A DNA stretch of 64,000 bases from Kribbella rubisoli. Its GTDB lineage: Bacteria > Actinomycetota > Actinomycetes > Propionibacteriales > Kribbellaceae. The translations under genes were made by a program, and so were the position numbers. The stretch covers positions 930,001-994,000 of the forward strand of contig NZ_SHKR01000012.1 of NCBI RefSeq assembly GCF_004217145.1, read 5' to 3'. Below, one piece after another: positions 1-8,258 of this stretch. Position 1 is the stretch's first letter. Every line of letters starts with the position of its first letter. The notes under the pieces are model-generated. The model was not told the origin of the DNA and searched no databases. It worked only from the letters and a program-made list of their open reading frames with translations.

Positions 1-2516
1 CGAGCGCGTTCGCCGAGTTGCGACTCGATCTCGACGTACTGGATGTCGCCCGCCACCATCGACGACGACACCAGGAAACCGTCCTTGGCCAGCAGTTTGT
101 ACTTCGCGTCCCACGCCGTCGGCCATGCCGGGAACACGCGGATCACCGGATCGCCGACAGGTGTCGGGCTCAGGCTTTGGCTCAGTGCCTCCTGCAGCGC
201 TGCGGCAAAGGTGCCGTAGCCTTCGGCCGAGTAGTAGTCGAGCTGGTTGAAGAGCAGGTTCGGGAAGACGCCGTAGGTGCTGAACACGCCGTACTGCGTG
301 TTCAGGATCTGCACCATGTCATCCGCTCGCCCGAGCTTGGCGGCGTCCACATGGAAGCGGCTGGAGCCGTTCCTGTCGATGACCTGGCCCTTCACCTGGT
401 TCAGATAGCCCGGTGAGTGGAGATAGGTGTTGAGCGCGATCTCCCAATCGCCGTTGTCGAGACCCTGGTCCCGCGTCTCCAGGTTCAGTACGTCGTACTT
501 CTCGAGCATCTTGAAGATCGGGCTCTCGGTGCCGTGCAGATCCCTGATGAGATACGCCGGCCGCAGACCCTGCGCCCAGGCGGGCTGATCCGTCGCCAAC
601 TGCGATGCCAGCGACGGATTCGTACTCGCGGCCCACAGGGCGTCGGGGTCCGACCGCAGCGGGTACGCGGCGAGATTGTCGCGGATGTCCTTCCACTGTG
701 GGCGATTCGCCTGGTCGACCCCGAGCAGTTCGGAGGCCTTGACCACTGCCGCGAAGACGCCCCTGGCCATGGACAGATCGTCGATGACGTCCTTGCCGGC
801 CCAGATGTGCTCGTGCAGGTTCGTGTTGTAGAAGTGATACTTGCCGTCGCTCTCCTTCCGGAGACCGTCGTAGGACCGGTACAGCTCGGCGGCGCCCTTG
901 ATGAAGGGATAGGCGACGTCCCGAAGCCAATGGACATCCTTGGTGTAGCAGTAGACCTGCCAGTAGTACTCGGCGGTCTCCTGGGTGGCCATCATCGTAT
1001 GCGTGACGTAGCTCGCCTGGCTGTTGCCGCCGAAGACGTTCCAGTTCCACGGCGACAGGAACCTGTTCCTCCGCATGGTGATGTCGGTGAATTCCTGGGT
1101 GCGGGTGCTGGTCTTGAACGTGTAGTACTGCTGCATCGAGGCCGCGATGTCGGCCGGCAGGGTTTCCCAGCCCAGGATGCCGTCGGTCTCGCCGATGAAG
1201 ATGCCCTCACTGCCCCACATCTGCTGCGCTGCAACCTTGTACTGCTCGAAACCGGACTGCCGCATCGTGAACAGCGGTTCCAGCAGATCCAGGTGATTGG
1301 CAGACAGCAGGGGCTGATACAGGCAGTCCTGGTTCCAGTTCCAGAAGAAGCTGCCCCAGTCCCGCCGGTCCTCTTCTCCGATCCAGATACCGCCGTTGTA
1401 TTTGCTGGGATACGAGCCACGGTTCGAGATCGCGGCCAGGTACATGTAGTAGTTGCGGCGCTGCTCGAAATTGAACTGCGTGGGGAAGTAGACGTACGAC
1501 CGGTGCCAGAAGTCGCGCCACCAGGCCTGGCCGCGGGCGTAGATCCGGGCGTGGTCGGGAGCCTTCGTCGCGTTCGTAACAGCTGCGGCCGCAGCCTTAC
1601 GAACTGCCTTCCGCGTATCGGCGTTTCCGCCGAGGACGACCGTGAAGATTCCCTGGCGCGCGGGCAGATTCATCCGCAGCGTCGTCCGGCTGCCGATCGT
1701 GCTGCTGACGATGTCCGAGATCTCCCGACCCCGCACTGTCGCCGCTACAGCTGTGTTGACGTAGTGATCGTTGACCTTGATGCCAGTGTCAGCGGGTTCC
1801 TGAACGAGCTGCTCCAGCACGATGGTTTCGTTCCGGGATCCCGGGTGTCCTTTGCCGGCCAAGGTAGTCAGGGTGGACATCGCGCTGTGGGCGCCCCAGA
1901 TCTGGTTGGCATCCCGCACCATGGCCAGATCGACAGTGATCGGTTGGGGTGTGGCCCGGCTGTCGGTGACCTGGATCGAGATGACATCTGAGTCCACGTC
2001 GGCAATCACGTCTGCGCTCACGCCGACGCCGCCGATACTCAGTTTGCCGTCGTACAACGACAGCTGCTGTTGCGTTGTGGCGTCGAAGACGGTCCCAGTT
2101 CCGAAGCCGATGTGGATCCGCCCGAGGGCGCCGCCACCGGAGTTCTGATGGTCCTTCGACGCCGCCGAGGCATCGTTGAACATGAACATGTCGGTGTGGT
2201 TCAGCTGCATCACCAGGGTGCTGCCGTTGCTCTGCCAGACAGGACCGCCGAACCGTCCGTTGGCCACGGACATGCCCTGGGTCCCGGTGGTGATTCTCCC
2301 CGTGTAGGTGAGGTCGGACCGACCGATCAGCTGGCCGTAGTCCGGGTCGAAGAGCGGTGCCTTCTTGTCGTTCGGGAGAGCCGGGGCCGGACCCGCTGGG
2401 GAGGCCATCGCGGACAGCGGCCCAGTCGCTGCCGCCGACAACCCGATACTGAGGGTTCCGCCGACGAACCGACGCCGCGAGAACCCACTTGCTGACGAGG
2501 TGTCTTCTGCTGCCAT
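1..2516 (-). CDS. Tat-exported GH95-like glycoside hydrolase (C-terminus beyond window)
   Basis: The frame opens with ATG at 2516, eight bases after a GGAGG box, and is still open at base 1, so at least 838 residues are present and the C-terminus is missing. Residues about 12-35 form a twin-arginine signal (SRRRFVGG, then an Ala/Gly-rich stretch), so export by Tat is likely. An N-terminal beta-rich part is followed by an alpha-helical barrel with the landmarks GIWIGEEDRRDWG, FFWNWNQDCLYQPLL and NHLDLLEPLF, which are typical of GH95-like (alpha/alpha)6 proteins. GH95 includes alpha-L-fucosidases and alpha-L-galactosidases. This is a divergent member, so the substrate is inferred from neighbours that handle deoxy-sugars. 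It lies downstream of the beta-helix gene on the same strand but behind a strong hairpin, so it may be transcribed separately or by read-through. Confidence 0.75.
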   Translation of the reverse strand, partial: MAAEDTSSASGFSRRRFVGGTLSIGLSAAATGPLSAMASPAGPAPALPNDKKAPLFDPDYGQLIGRSDLTYTGRITTGTQGMSVANGRFGGPVWQSNGSTLVMQLNHTDMFMFNDASAASKDHQNSGGGALGRIHIGFGTGTVFDATTQQQLSLYDGKLSIGGVGVSADVIADVDSDVISIQVTDSRATPQPITVDLAMVRDANQIWGAHSAMSTLTTLAGKGHPGSRNETIVLEQLVQEPADTGIKVNDHYVNTAVAATVRGREISDIVSSTIGSRTTLRMNLPARQGIFTVVLGGNADTRKAVRKAAAAAVTNATKAPDHARIYARGQAWWRDFWHRSYVYFPTQFNFEQRRNYYMYLAAISNRGSYPSKYNGGIWIGEEDRRDWGSFFWNWNQDCLYQPLLSANHLDLLEPLFTMRQSGFEQYKVAAQQMWGSEGIFIGETDGILGWETLPADIAASMQQYYTFKTSTRTQEFTDITMRRNRFLSPWNWNVFGGNSQASYVTHTMMATQETAEYYWQVYCYTKDVHWLRDVAYPFIKGAAELYRSYDGLRKESDGKYHFYNTNLHEHIWAGKDVIDDLSMARGVFAAVVKASELLGVDQANRPQWKDIRDNLAAYPLRSDPDALWAASTNPSLASQLATDQPAWAQGLRPAYLIRDLHGTESPIFKMLEKYDVLNLETRDQGLDNGDWEIALNTYLHSPGYLNQVKGQVIDRNGSSRFHVDAAKLGRADDMVQILNTQYGVFSTYGVFPNLLFNQLDYYSAEGYGTFAAALQEALSQSLSPTPVGDPVIRVFPAWPTAWDAKYKLLAKDGFLVSSSMVAGDIQYVEIESQLGERA

Positions 2517-2555
2517 GTCGTGATCCTCCGTACCGAGAAGTTGTCCGTGATGGCA

Positions 2556-2590
2556 CCGCAGGCCTTCCACTTGAGGTGGAAGGCCTGCGG
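2556..2590 (-). terminator. Strong hairpin, probable terminator of the beta-helix gene
   Basis: A perfect 15-bp inverted repeat (arms 2556-2570 and 2576-2590, loop TTGAG) lies 14 bases after the stop of the beta-helix gene. There is no T-tract, as is common for actinobacterial terminators. It separates that gene from the GH95-like gene. Confidence 0.8.
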
Positions 2591-2603
2591 GTTGGGTCGG
2601 GAG

Positions 2604-5252
2604 TTAGTCGGTGAAGGTGAGTGAGTCGAACTGGTTGATGGCGGACTGGTTCACGTCGTGCGAGGTGGAGAAGATCCCGCCGTCCTGGGTCGGCGTGGCC
2701 GAGGCCAGGGTGACCGGGGTGCCGATGGCGGTGTAGTTGCGGCCGTCGTAGGAGTACGACGCGCTGTACGACGTGCCGGACCGGGTCAGCTTGACCCAGA
2801 TCGGGCGGTAGATGTCGACGCTCGCGCGGACCTCGGTGTCCAGGTAGCCGTCGGCGTTGGCGTCGTACTCGAAGACGACACCGTTGCGGGCGGTGACAGC
2901 GACGACCGCGTAGCCAGGTGACGAGCCGGGCTTGGTGATGTCGTTGCGGATCATGACGCCGGACTTGGCGTTGGTGTTGGCGTCGTTGACCGCCACGACC
3001 CGGGCGGAGACGGCCGTGTTCGCCTGGACCGCGCCGGGGCGGTAGATCGCGGCGAACTGGTCGTCGTGCTGACCGCCTCCGCCCCACACGTCGGCACCCG
3101 CGGCCGCGATCCCGAAGGTACCGCCGTGCTGACCGGTGTAGGAGCTGACGGGAGAGGTGTTCGCGACGGCGAATCCAGGCGCGACGGGAGCCGCGGTCGG
3201 GCAGCCGCTGAAGCCGAACTCGTTGGCGTTGAGTGACGTGCGGTACTGCGGTGCGACACCCGCCGCACAGATCACGTCGCGTGCCCCCGCCGGCCAGTTG
3301 GCGCCGCTGATCTTGATGTTGTTGATCAGCTGGTTGTTGTGCGCGGCAGCGTTCGGGGTGGATGCGCCGCCGGAGTTGTACCAGTTGTTCTGGATCAGGT
3401 TGTCACTGGTGTTGTTGCGGAGGCTGGAGGCGTTCGTGAACAGGAACGAGCCGCCCTGGACGACGTTGTTCTGGTACGTCATCGACCGCGAGCCCTCGTC
3501 GAGGTAAAGCCCGACACCCGAGATGTTGAACAGGTAGTTGTTGCTGACCACCGCTCCCGGGTTCGCCGAGAGGTTGTAGACGGACCCGCCGTCGGCGAAG
3601 CGTGCCTTCGTGTTGTGCACGAGGTTGCCTTCGACCTGGGTGTCCTTGAGCGTGGTCGGTGTCGTGTACTTGGTGTTCCAGTTGTAGTAGCCGCGGTCGA
3701 CGTAGTCGTTCGACCCGCCGGCGTCGTTGATGCCCCAGCCGTAGCCGGTGTCGATCCCGTCGTACGGGACGTTGGAGACCTCGTTGTGGAGGATGCGGGC
3801 GCCGGTCACGTAGGTGCTGAGGATGCCGCTGTTGTCCTTGTAGTCCACGCCGACCCGGTTGATCGTGTTGTTCTCGATCAGTACGTCGCTGTTGGTCATC
3901 CGCGGGTCGCTCGGGTGGTGAGCGTCGGGCAGTACGCCGCCGACCGCGACGCCGTGGCCGCTGTTCTCGACGAACTGGTTGCCGACGACATCAATATCGC
4001 TCGCGCCCAGGCCGACTCCGGTCGCGGTCGCGTTCGCGTCGTTGCCGATGCCCAGCGCCGACTGGCCGAGGTTCGTGAAGGTGTTTCCGGTGAAGGAGAC
4101 CCGTGAAGCAGCCGAGACCTGCACGGCGGCCGGTTCCTGGTACCACGAGGTGCGTGCCCGCTCGAACATCTCACAGCCGCGCGAGCAGCTGGTGAACGCA
4201 TCGGCCGGCCGGTAGTCGTAGGCGCCCTTGATGAACAGCCCGTTCTGCTGGTCGGCGTACCCGTCGGTCGACGGGCCGAGCCAGGACGTTCCGGAGAACT
4301 GGATGCCCTCGAAGGCGAGCCCGGTGACCGGGTTGTCGTAGGTCCCGCCGATGCTGATCAGCGACTGCAGCCTGGGCAGCTCGACGTCCAGCTGGTTCGG
4401 GTCCACGCCGTCGGCGGGCTTGTAGTAGAGCTTGCCGCCGGTCGGGTCGATGTACCACTGACCGACCTGGGTGAGGAAGCTCAGCGAGTTGTCGAGGTAC
4501 CAGCTCGGCCCCGCCAGGAAGGATCGCTGGACAGTGTCCCAGCCCCAGGTGTTGTTGTCCCAGGCCGGCTGCGCCATCGTGATCTCGGTCGGGCTGATGC
4601 TCTGCACCGGCGAGTACCGGTTGGTGAAGTCGCCGAGTGACTCGAACTCGATCCGGCCCTGGTCGGGAAGCGTGGCGAGATAGCTCAGTGCGGGGTTCTT
4701 GATGGTCAGACCGGTCGCGGTCGGAGTGACGTCGGAGTTGGCGAGACGGAGCGCGGCGCGCGGAGCGATCACGCCGTTCACGTACAGCTGGCGGCTGTCG
4801 AGGCCGCTGGGAGTGCTGGCTTCCCAGATCCCCGGGCCTGCGGCGGACTTGGTCCAGCCGGTGACCGCGGAGGCGCCGGTGATGACGGGGTGGGCGCCGG
4901 GGGCGGCAGTCCAGTGGACGGTATTGTCGCCGCCGCTGTCGTCGGCGTCGAACCGGAGCGGCGCGGTCAGGCGGTAGTTGCCATCGGCAAGTTGTACCGT
5001 TACGTCGCCGTGCTTCACGGACTTACGGAGCGTCTTCTGCGCCCGCTCCAACGTGCAGGGCTTCGCCTGGCTGCAGTTCCCGGCGTCCTTGCCGTCCGGC
5101 GCAACGTAGTACGTCGTCGCGGGGGCGGCCTGCGCACCCAGCGGGGTGAGCGCCGAGGCGATGACGGCGCCGGCGCCGAGCAGCGCCAGCAGGGCCGGTC
5201 GGCGCCCCCTGGGCACGGTCATCGAGCGTCGCGATTCAGACCTCAATGTCAT
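2604..5252 (-). CDS. Secreted right-handed parallel beta-helix protein, GH141-like
   Basis: This is an 882-residue protein with a Sec-type signal peptide (RGRRP, hydrophobic core, probable cleavage after GAQA near residue 43). Residues about 45-700 begin with TTYYVAPDGKDAG and contain repeated short beta-strand rungs rich in Asn and Gly, the pattern of a parallel beta-helix. The landmarks LDSRQLYVNG, QWYIDPTGGKLYYKP and LAFEGIQFSGTSW recall the GH141 type of beta-helix enzyme, a family that includes a fucosidase acting on pectin. The last 180 residues look like a beta-sandwich binding domain. The start ATG at 5252 follows AGGAAG at nine bases. An operator at 5304-5322 matches those controlling the sugar-oxidation genes, which supports a role in releasing the same sugar outside the cell. 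A lyase or another hydrolase family is possible. Confidence 0.72.
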   Translation of the reverse strand: MTLRSESRRSMTVPRGRRPALLALLGAGAVIASALTPLGAQAAPATTYYVAPDGKDAGNCSQAKPCTLERAQKTLRKSVKHGDVTVQLADGNYRLTAPLRFDADDSGGDNTVHWTAAPGAHPVITGASAVTGWTKSAAGPGIWEASTPSGLDSRQLYVNGVIAPRAALRLANSDVTPTATGLTIKNPALSYLATLPDQGRIEFESLGDFTNRYSPVQSISPTEITMAQPAWDNNTWGWDTVQRSFLAGPSWYLDNSLSFLTQVGQWYIDPTGGKLYYKPADGVDPNQLDVELPRLQSLISIGGTYDNPVTGLAFEGIQFSGTSWLGPSTDGYADQQNGLFIKGAYDYRPADAFTSCSRGCEMFERARTSWYQEPAAVQVSAASRVSFTGNTFTNLGQSALGIGNDANATATGVGLGASDIDVVGNQFVENSGHGVAVGGVLPDAHHPSDPRMTNSDVLIENNTINRVGVDYKDNSGILSTYVTGARILHNEVSNVPYDGIDTGYGWGINDAGGSNDYVDRGYYNWNTKYTTPTTLKDTQVEGNLVHNTKARFADGGSVYNLSANPGAVVSNNYLFNISGVGLYLDEGSRSMTYQNNVVQGGSFLFTNASSLRNNTSDNLIQNNWYNSGGASTPNAAAHNNQLINNIKISGANWPAGARDVICAAGVAPQYRTSLNANEFGFSGCPTAAPVAPGFAVANTSPVSSYTGQHGGTFGIAAAGADVWGGGGQHDDQFAAIYRPGAVQANTAVSARVVAVNDANTNAKSGVMIRNDITKPGSSPGYAVVAVTARNGVVFEYDANADGYLDTEVRASVDIYRPIWVKLTRSGTSYSASYSYDGRNYTAIGTPVTLASATPTQDGGIFSTSHDVNQSAINQFDSLTFTD

Positions 5253-5303
5253 GTTGGATCGCTTCCTGTTCTAGGGGGCGTCGATACCCCCGGAACAGAG
5301 TTA

Positions 5304-5322
5304 GCATACGTATGATGTTTGC
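5304..5322 (-). promoter_or_regulatory. Operator copy A (CATACGTATG family) with embedded -10
   Basis: GCATACGTATGATGTTTGC on the plus strand differs at one base from the copy at 6340-6358 and at two from the inverted copy at 8175-8193. Read towards the beta-helix gene it ends in TATGCT, a plausible -10 box, so a bound repressor would block the promoter. The likely binder is the GntR protein at 13840-14622. Confidence 0.75.
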
Positions 5323-5339
5323 GACAAGAGGTCGCTCGG

Positions 5340-6332
5340 CTATTGGTTTCGGGCCGGATCCGGAGCTAGGCCGGTCGAGTGCAGTTCGTCCCACAAGGAG
5401 TCGGGGATGTCCTGCCGGTACCGGTTCGCGGTACTCCGGACATGCTCCGCGGTGCGCATGCCGGTGACGACCGAGACGACGGCGGGGTGGCGCAACGGAT
5501 ACTGGATCGCCGCCGCGGGAAGGCTTACGCCGTGGCGATCGCAGATCTCGGCGACGCGTGACGCCCTGTCGATGACGGCCTGCGGCGCTCGCCCATAATC
5601 GTAGTACGCCGTGCTGTCGACGGTCGCGGTGCTGAGCAGGCCGGAGTTGTAGACCGCCGCCGCGACCACGCCGACACCGCGCTCGTGGGCGATGGGCAGC
5701 AGTTCGTCAAGAGCCGAATGGTCGAGCAATGTGAGCCGCCCGGCAACCATTACGACGTCGACATCCGTACGCCGGACGAACTCCGCCAGCATCGCCGCCT
5801 GGTTCATGCCGGCGCCGATCGCACCGACGACACCCTGCTCCCGAAGCTCAACCAGGGCAGCGATTCCGCTCGTTGCGGCCGTCTCCCAATGGTCGTCCGG
5901 ATCGTGCAGATAGGCGATGTCGAGCCGGTCCGTCCCGAGGCGTACAAGCGACTGCTCGACGGAACGAAGGATTCCGTCGCGACTGAAGTCCCAGACCCGC
6001 TTCGTGGTTGCGGGTACGACGAACCCGTCGTCGTCGAGCCGATCCGCCGTCTCCGGACTGGCGACCAGCAGGCGCCCCACCTTCGACGAGACGAGGACGC
6101 CGGCAGCGCCGTCCAGCGCCTGGCCGAGCCGACGCTCGGACAGACCCAGACCGTAATGCGGAGCCGTGTCGAAGTAGCGGATGCCCTCCTCGAGCGCGGC
6201 CGTGACGGCGCCCGTCGCCTGCTGGTCGGTGGTTTCCTCGAACAGGTTGCCGAACTGGGCGGCGCCGAGGCCGAGCTCGGTGAGCTGGTGACCGGTGCGT
6301 AGCGGCCTGGTGACGATCGGACATCTGGACAT
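5340..6332 (-). CDS. Aldo/keto reductase, probable L-fucose (aldose) 1-dehydrogenase
   Basis: This is a 330-residue AKR-fold oxidoreductase. The tetrad residues are visible in YFDTAPHYG (Asp and Tyr), VSSKVG (Lys) and AYLHDPDD (His). The sequence style (TELGLGAAQFGNL, SERRLGQAL) resembles the D-threo-aldose 1-dehydrogenase/L-fucose dehydrogenase group, which oxidises L-fucose to L-fucono-lactone with NAD(P). That would be the first step feeding the lactonase at 13019 and the dehydratases. The ATG at 6332 is chosen because the longer frame to 6401 runs through the operator and into the divergent gene. There is no Shine-Dalgarno sequence, and a TATGCT box lies 7-12 bases upstream, so the mRNA may be leaderless. 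It is transcribed divergently from the alcohol dehydrogenase. The exact sugar is inferred. Confidence 0.78.
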   Translation of the reverse strand: MSRCPIVTRPLRTGHQLTELGLGAAQFGNLFEETTDQQATGAVTAALEEGIRYFDTAPHYGLGLSERRLGQALDGAAGVLVSSKVGRLLVASPETADRLDDDGFVVPATTKRVWDFSRDGILRSVEQSLVRLGTDRLDIAYLHDPDDHWETAATSGIAALVELREQGVVGAIGAGMNQAAMLAEFVRRTDVDVVMVAGRLTLLDHSALDELLPIAHERGVGVVAAAVYNSGLLSTATVDSTAYYDYGRAPQAVIDRASRVAEICDRHGVSLPAAAIQYPLRHPAVVSVVTGMRTAEHVRSTANRYRQDIPDSLWDELHSTGLAPDPARNQ

Positions 6333-6339
6333 ATTTTCA

Positions 6340-6358
6340 GCATACGTATTATGTTTGC
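6340..6358. promoter_or_regulatory. Operator copy B between divergent AKR and alcohol dehydrogenase
   Basis: GCATACGTATTATGTTTGC. Leftwards it contains TATGCT, which would be the -10 of the aldo/keto reductase. Rightwards it contains TATTAT (6347-6352), a good -10 for the alcohol dehydrogenase. One bound repressor could therefore silence both divergent promoters. Confidence 0.78.
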
Positions 6359-6387
6359 CGCGTTCTGAATCGAGGAGGGAAACAGCG

Positions 6388-7407
6388 ATGTTCGCGGTCA
6401 ACTACGTGGGGAGCCGGACGATGGCGCTCGAGGAGCGCGAGCCGGCCGACCTCCGCGCGGGAGAGGTCCGGATCGCCGTCGCGTACGTCGGTCTGTGCGG
6501 CACCGACCTGCACGTGTTCCACGGCGACATGGACGCTCGCGTCAGCATGCCGGCGACCATCGGGCACGAGATGTCGGGCACGGTCGCGGCGCTCGGACCC
6601 GGCGTCGAGGGGTGGTCGATCGGTGACCCGGTGACCGTCATGCCGCTCGTCTGGGACGGGACGTGTCCGGCCTGCCGGGCGGGGAACCAGCACATCTGCC
6701 AGCACCTGGACTTCATCGGTATCGACAGCCCTGGTGCCTTGCAGCAGTTTTGGAACGTCCCGGCGTCAACGCTGGTGAGGCTGCCGTCCGGGGTGTCGCT
6801 GCGAGACGCCGCCCTCGTCGAACCGGTCGCCGTCGCGGTTCACGACGTACGGCGGTCGGAGCTCGCGGCCGGCGACAAGGCAGTCGTCATCGGCGCCGGC
6901 CCGATCGGTGTGCTGATCGCTACCGTCGCGGCCGCGCTCGGTGCCGAGGTTGTGGTCGCGGAGATCGATCCGGCACGCCGGACCGCTGCCGCCGAGCTCG
7001 GACTCAGGACGATCGACCCCTCGTCGGTCGATCAGGCCGCATGGGTGGAGGAGTGGACCGGCGGTGCCGGCGCCGACGTGGTGTTCGAAGTGTCTGGCGC
7101 TGCCGCTGCCGTTCGGGCCGCCACCGATCTGGTCAAGGTACGCGGAACCCTTGTCGTCGTGGCGATCCACCCGCAACCGCAGCCGCTCGATCTCCATCGG
7201 GTGTTCTGGCGAGAGCTGAGGATCCTCGGTGCGCGGGTGTACCAGCGGGCTGACTTCGAGCGCGCCGCGGAACTTGTTGCCGACGGCACCATTCCGGTGG
7301 CGAAGCTCGTGACAGGCGTCGTACCGCTGGCTGAGGTGGAGTCGGCCTTCGGGGTGCTTGAGGCAGGACAGGCGATGAAGCTGCTGGTGGAGCTGAACGC
7401 CTCATGA
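6388..7407 (+). CDS. Zinc-dependent alcohol/polyol dehydrogenase (MDR)
   Basis: This is a 339-residue medium-chain dehydrogenase. GLCGTDLHVFHG and GHEMSGTV give the catalytic-zinc Cys, His and Glu, and a Cys cluster (CPACRAGNQHIC) gives a structural-zinc site with three visible Cys. VIGAGPIGVL is the Rossmann nucleotide loop. The enzyme should oxidise a secondary alcohol of a sugar, polyol or sugar acid with NAD(P). ATG at 6388 follows GAGGAGGG. It shares an operator with the aldo/keto reductase and overlaps the next SDR gene by an ATGA junction, so the two are translationally coupled. In a fucose pathway it could oxidise 2-keto-3-deoxy-fuconate or a related intermediate, but the SDR is an equal candidate and the assignment is open. 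Confidence 0.82.
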   Translation: MFAVNYVGSRTMALEEREPADLRAGEVRIAVAYVGLCGTDLHVFHGDMDARVSMPATIGHEMSGTVAALGPGVEGWSIGDPVTVMPLVWDGTCPACRAGNQHICQHLDFIGIDSPGALQQFWNVPASTLVRLPSGVSLRDAALVEPVAVAVHDVRRSELAAGDKAVVIGAGPIGVLIATVAAALGAEVVVAEIDPARRTAAAELGLRTIDPSSVDQAAWVEEWTGGAGADVVFEVSGAAAAVRAATDLVKVRGTLVVVAIHPQPQPLDLHRVFWRELRILGARVYQRADFERAAELVADGTIPVAKLVTGVVPLAEVESAFGVLEAGQAMKLLVELNAS

Positions 7408-8159
7408 ATCCCTTCGACCTGACCGGGCGGCTCGCTGTCGTGACGGGCGCGAAGCGCGGGATCGGCTTTGCTGTCGCGGAGGCGCTCGCCGCCGCCGGCG
7501 CCGACATCATCGGTGTGTCAGCCACGCTGGACCCTGCCTCGTCCGCGATCGGCGACCGCGTGCGCGAGCTCGGCCGCGACTTCTCCGGGCACCGGGTGGA
7601 CTTCGCCGACCGCGACCAGGTGACCGACTTCGCCGAAGCGCTTGACGGCCGTCAGGTGGACATCCTGGTCAACAACGCCGGGACCATCCGCCGCGCGCCC
7701 GCGGCCGAGCATCCCCTCGACTGGTTCGATGAGGTGCTCGAGGTAGATCTCACCAGTGCGTTCGTGCTCAGCCAGATTCTCGGGCGGCGGATGCTGCAGG
7801 CGGAGTACGGCCGGATCGTCTTCACCGCCTCGCTGCTCTCGTTCCAGGGCGGGATCAACGTGCCGGGCTACGCGGCCGCCAAGTCCGGCGCGCTAGGCCT
7901 GGTTCGAGCGCTGTCCAACGAATGGGCAGGGCGCGGCGTGACGGTGAACGGTATCGCTCCCGGCTACATCGCGACCGACAACACCCAAGCTTTGCGGGAT
8001 GACCCGGACCGTGCGCGGGCCATCCTCGAACGGATCCCGGCAGGTCGCTGGGGTACGGCGGAAGACATCGCCGGCGCGGCCGTGTATCTGGCGTCGGACG
8101 CCGCCCGGTACGTCACCGGCACCGTCCTTCCGGTCGACGGAGGCTGGCTCGCGCGCTGA
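7404..8159 (+). CDS. SDR oxidoreductase, KduD-like (keto-deoxy sugar acid dehydrogenase)
   Basis: This is a 251-residue classical short-chain dehydrogenase. TGAKRGIGFAVA is the cofactor loop, NNAG follows, and the catalytic Ser is in TASLLSFQG with Tyr and Lys in YAAAKSG. NNAGTIRRAPAAEHPLDWF closely resembles the 2-keto-3-deoxy-gluconate 5-dehydrogenase (KduD) pattern. In the non-phosphorylated L-fucose route an SDR oxidises 2-keto-3-deoxy-L-fuconate to the 2,4-diketo acid, and this gene is the best candidate here. Its ATG overlaps the alcohol dehydrogenase stop (ATGA). It is followed by a 99-base gap containing an operator, so it probably ends the operon that starts at 6388. Confidence 0.82.
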   Translation: MNPFDLTGRLAVVTGAKRGIGFAVAEALAAAGADIIGVSATLDPASSAIGDRVRELGRDFSGHRVDFADRDQVTDFAEALDGRQVDILVNNAGTIRRAPAAEHPLDWFDEVLEVDLTSAFVLSQILGRRMLQAEYGRIVFTASLLSFQGGINVPGYAAAKSGALGLVRALSNEWAGRGVTVNGIAPGYIATDNTQALRDDPDRARAILERIPAGRWGTAEDIAGAAVYLASDAARYVTGTVLPVDGGWLAR

Positions 8160-8174
8160 CCCGCCGACCCGTGG

Positions 8175-8193
8175 TAAAACATCATACGTATGC
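8175..8193 (+). promoter_or_regulatory. Operator copy C upstream of the importer operon
   Basis: The reverse complement reads GCATACGTATGATGTTTTA, identical to copy A over 17 bases. As with copies A and B, the site points the same way relative to the gene it precedes (AAACATCATACGTATGC read towards the gene). It lies 65 bases before the binding-protein start. Confidence 0.75.
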
Positions 8194-8258
8194 CCTATCA
8201 TCTGGCATCACCGATCCAACCCGACTCGTCAACGGAGTCGACAAGACAAGGACAGCTC

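Noticed and set aside
417..1991. A 524-residue plus-strand open frame
   Set aside because: It is antisense to the GH95-like gene, with composition biased to Val, Arg and Gly and no recognisable motif. It is a high-GC shadow frame.
8190..8258. Upstream ATG for the region 1 binding protein
   Set aside because: It lies inside operator C and has no ribosome site; the signal peptide begins logically at 8259.
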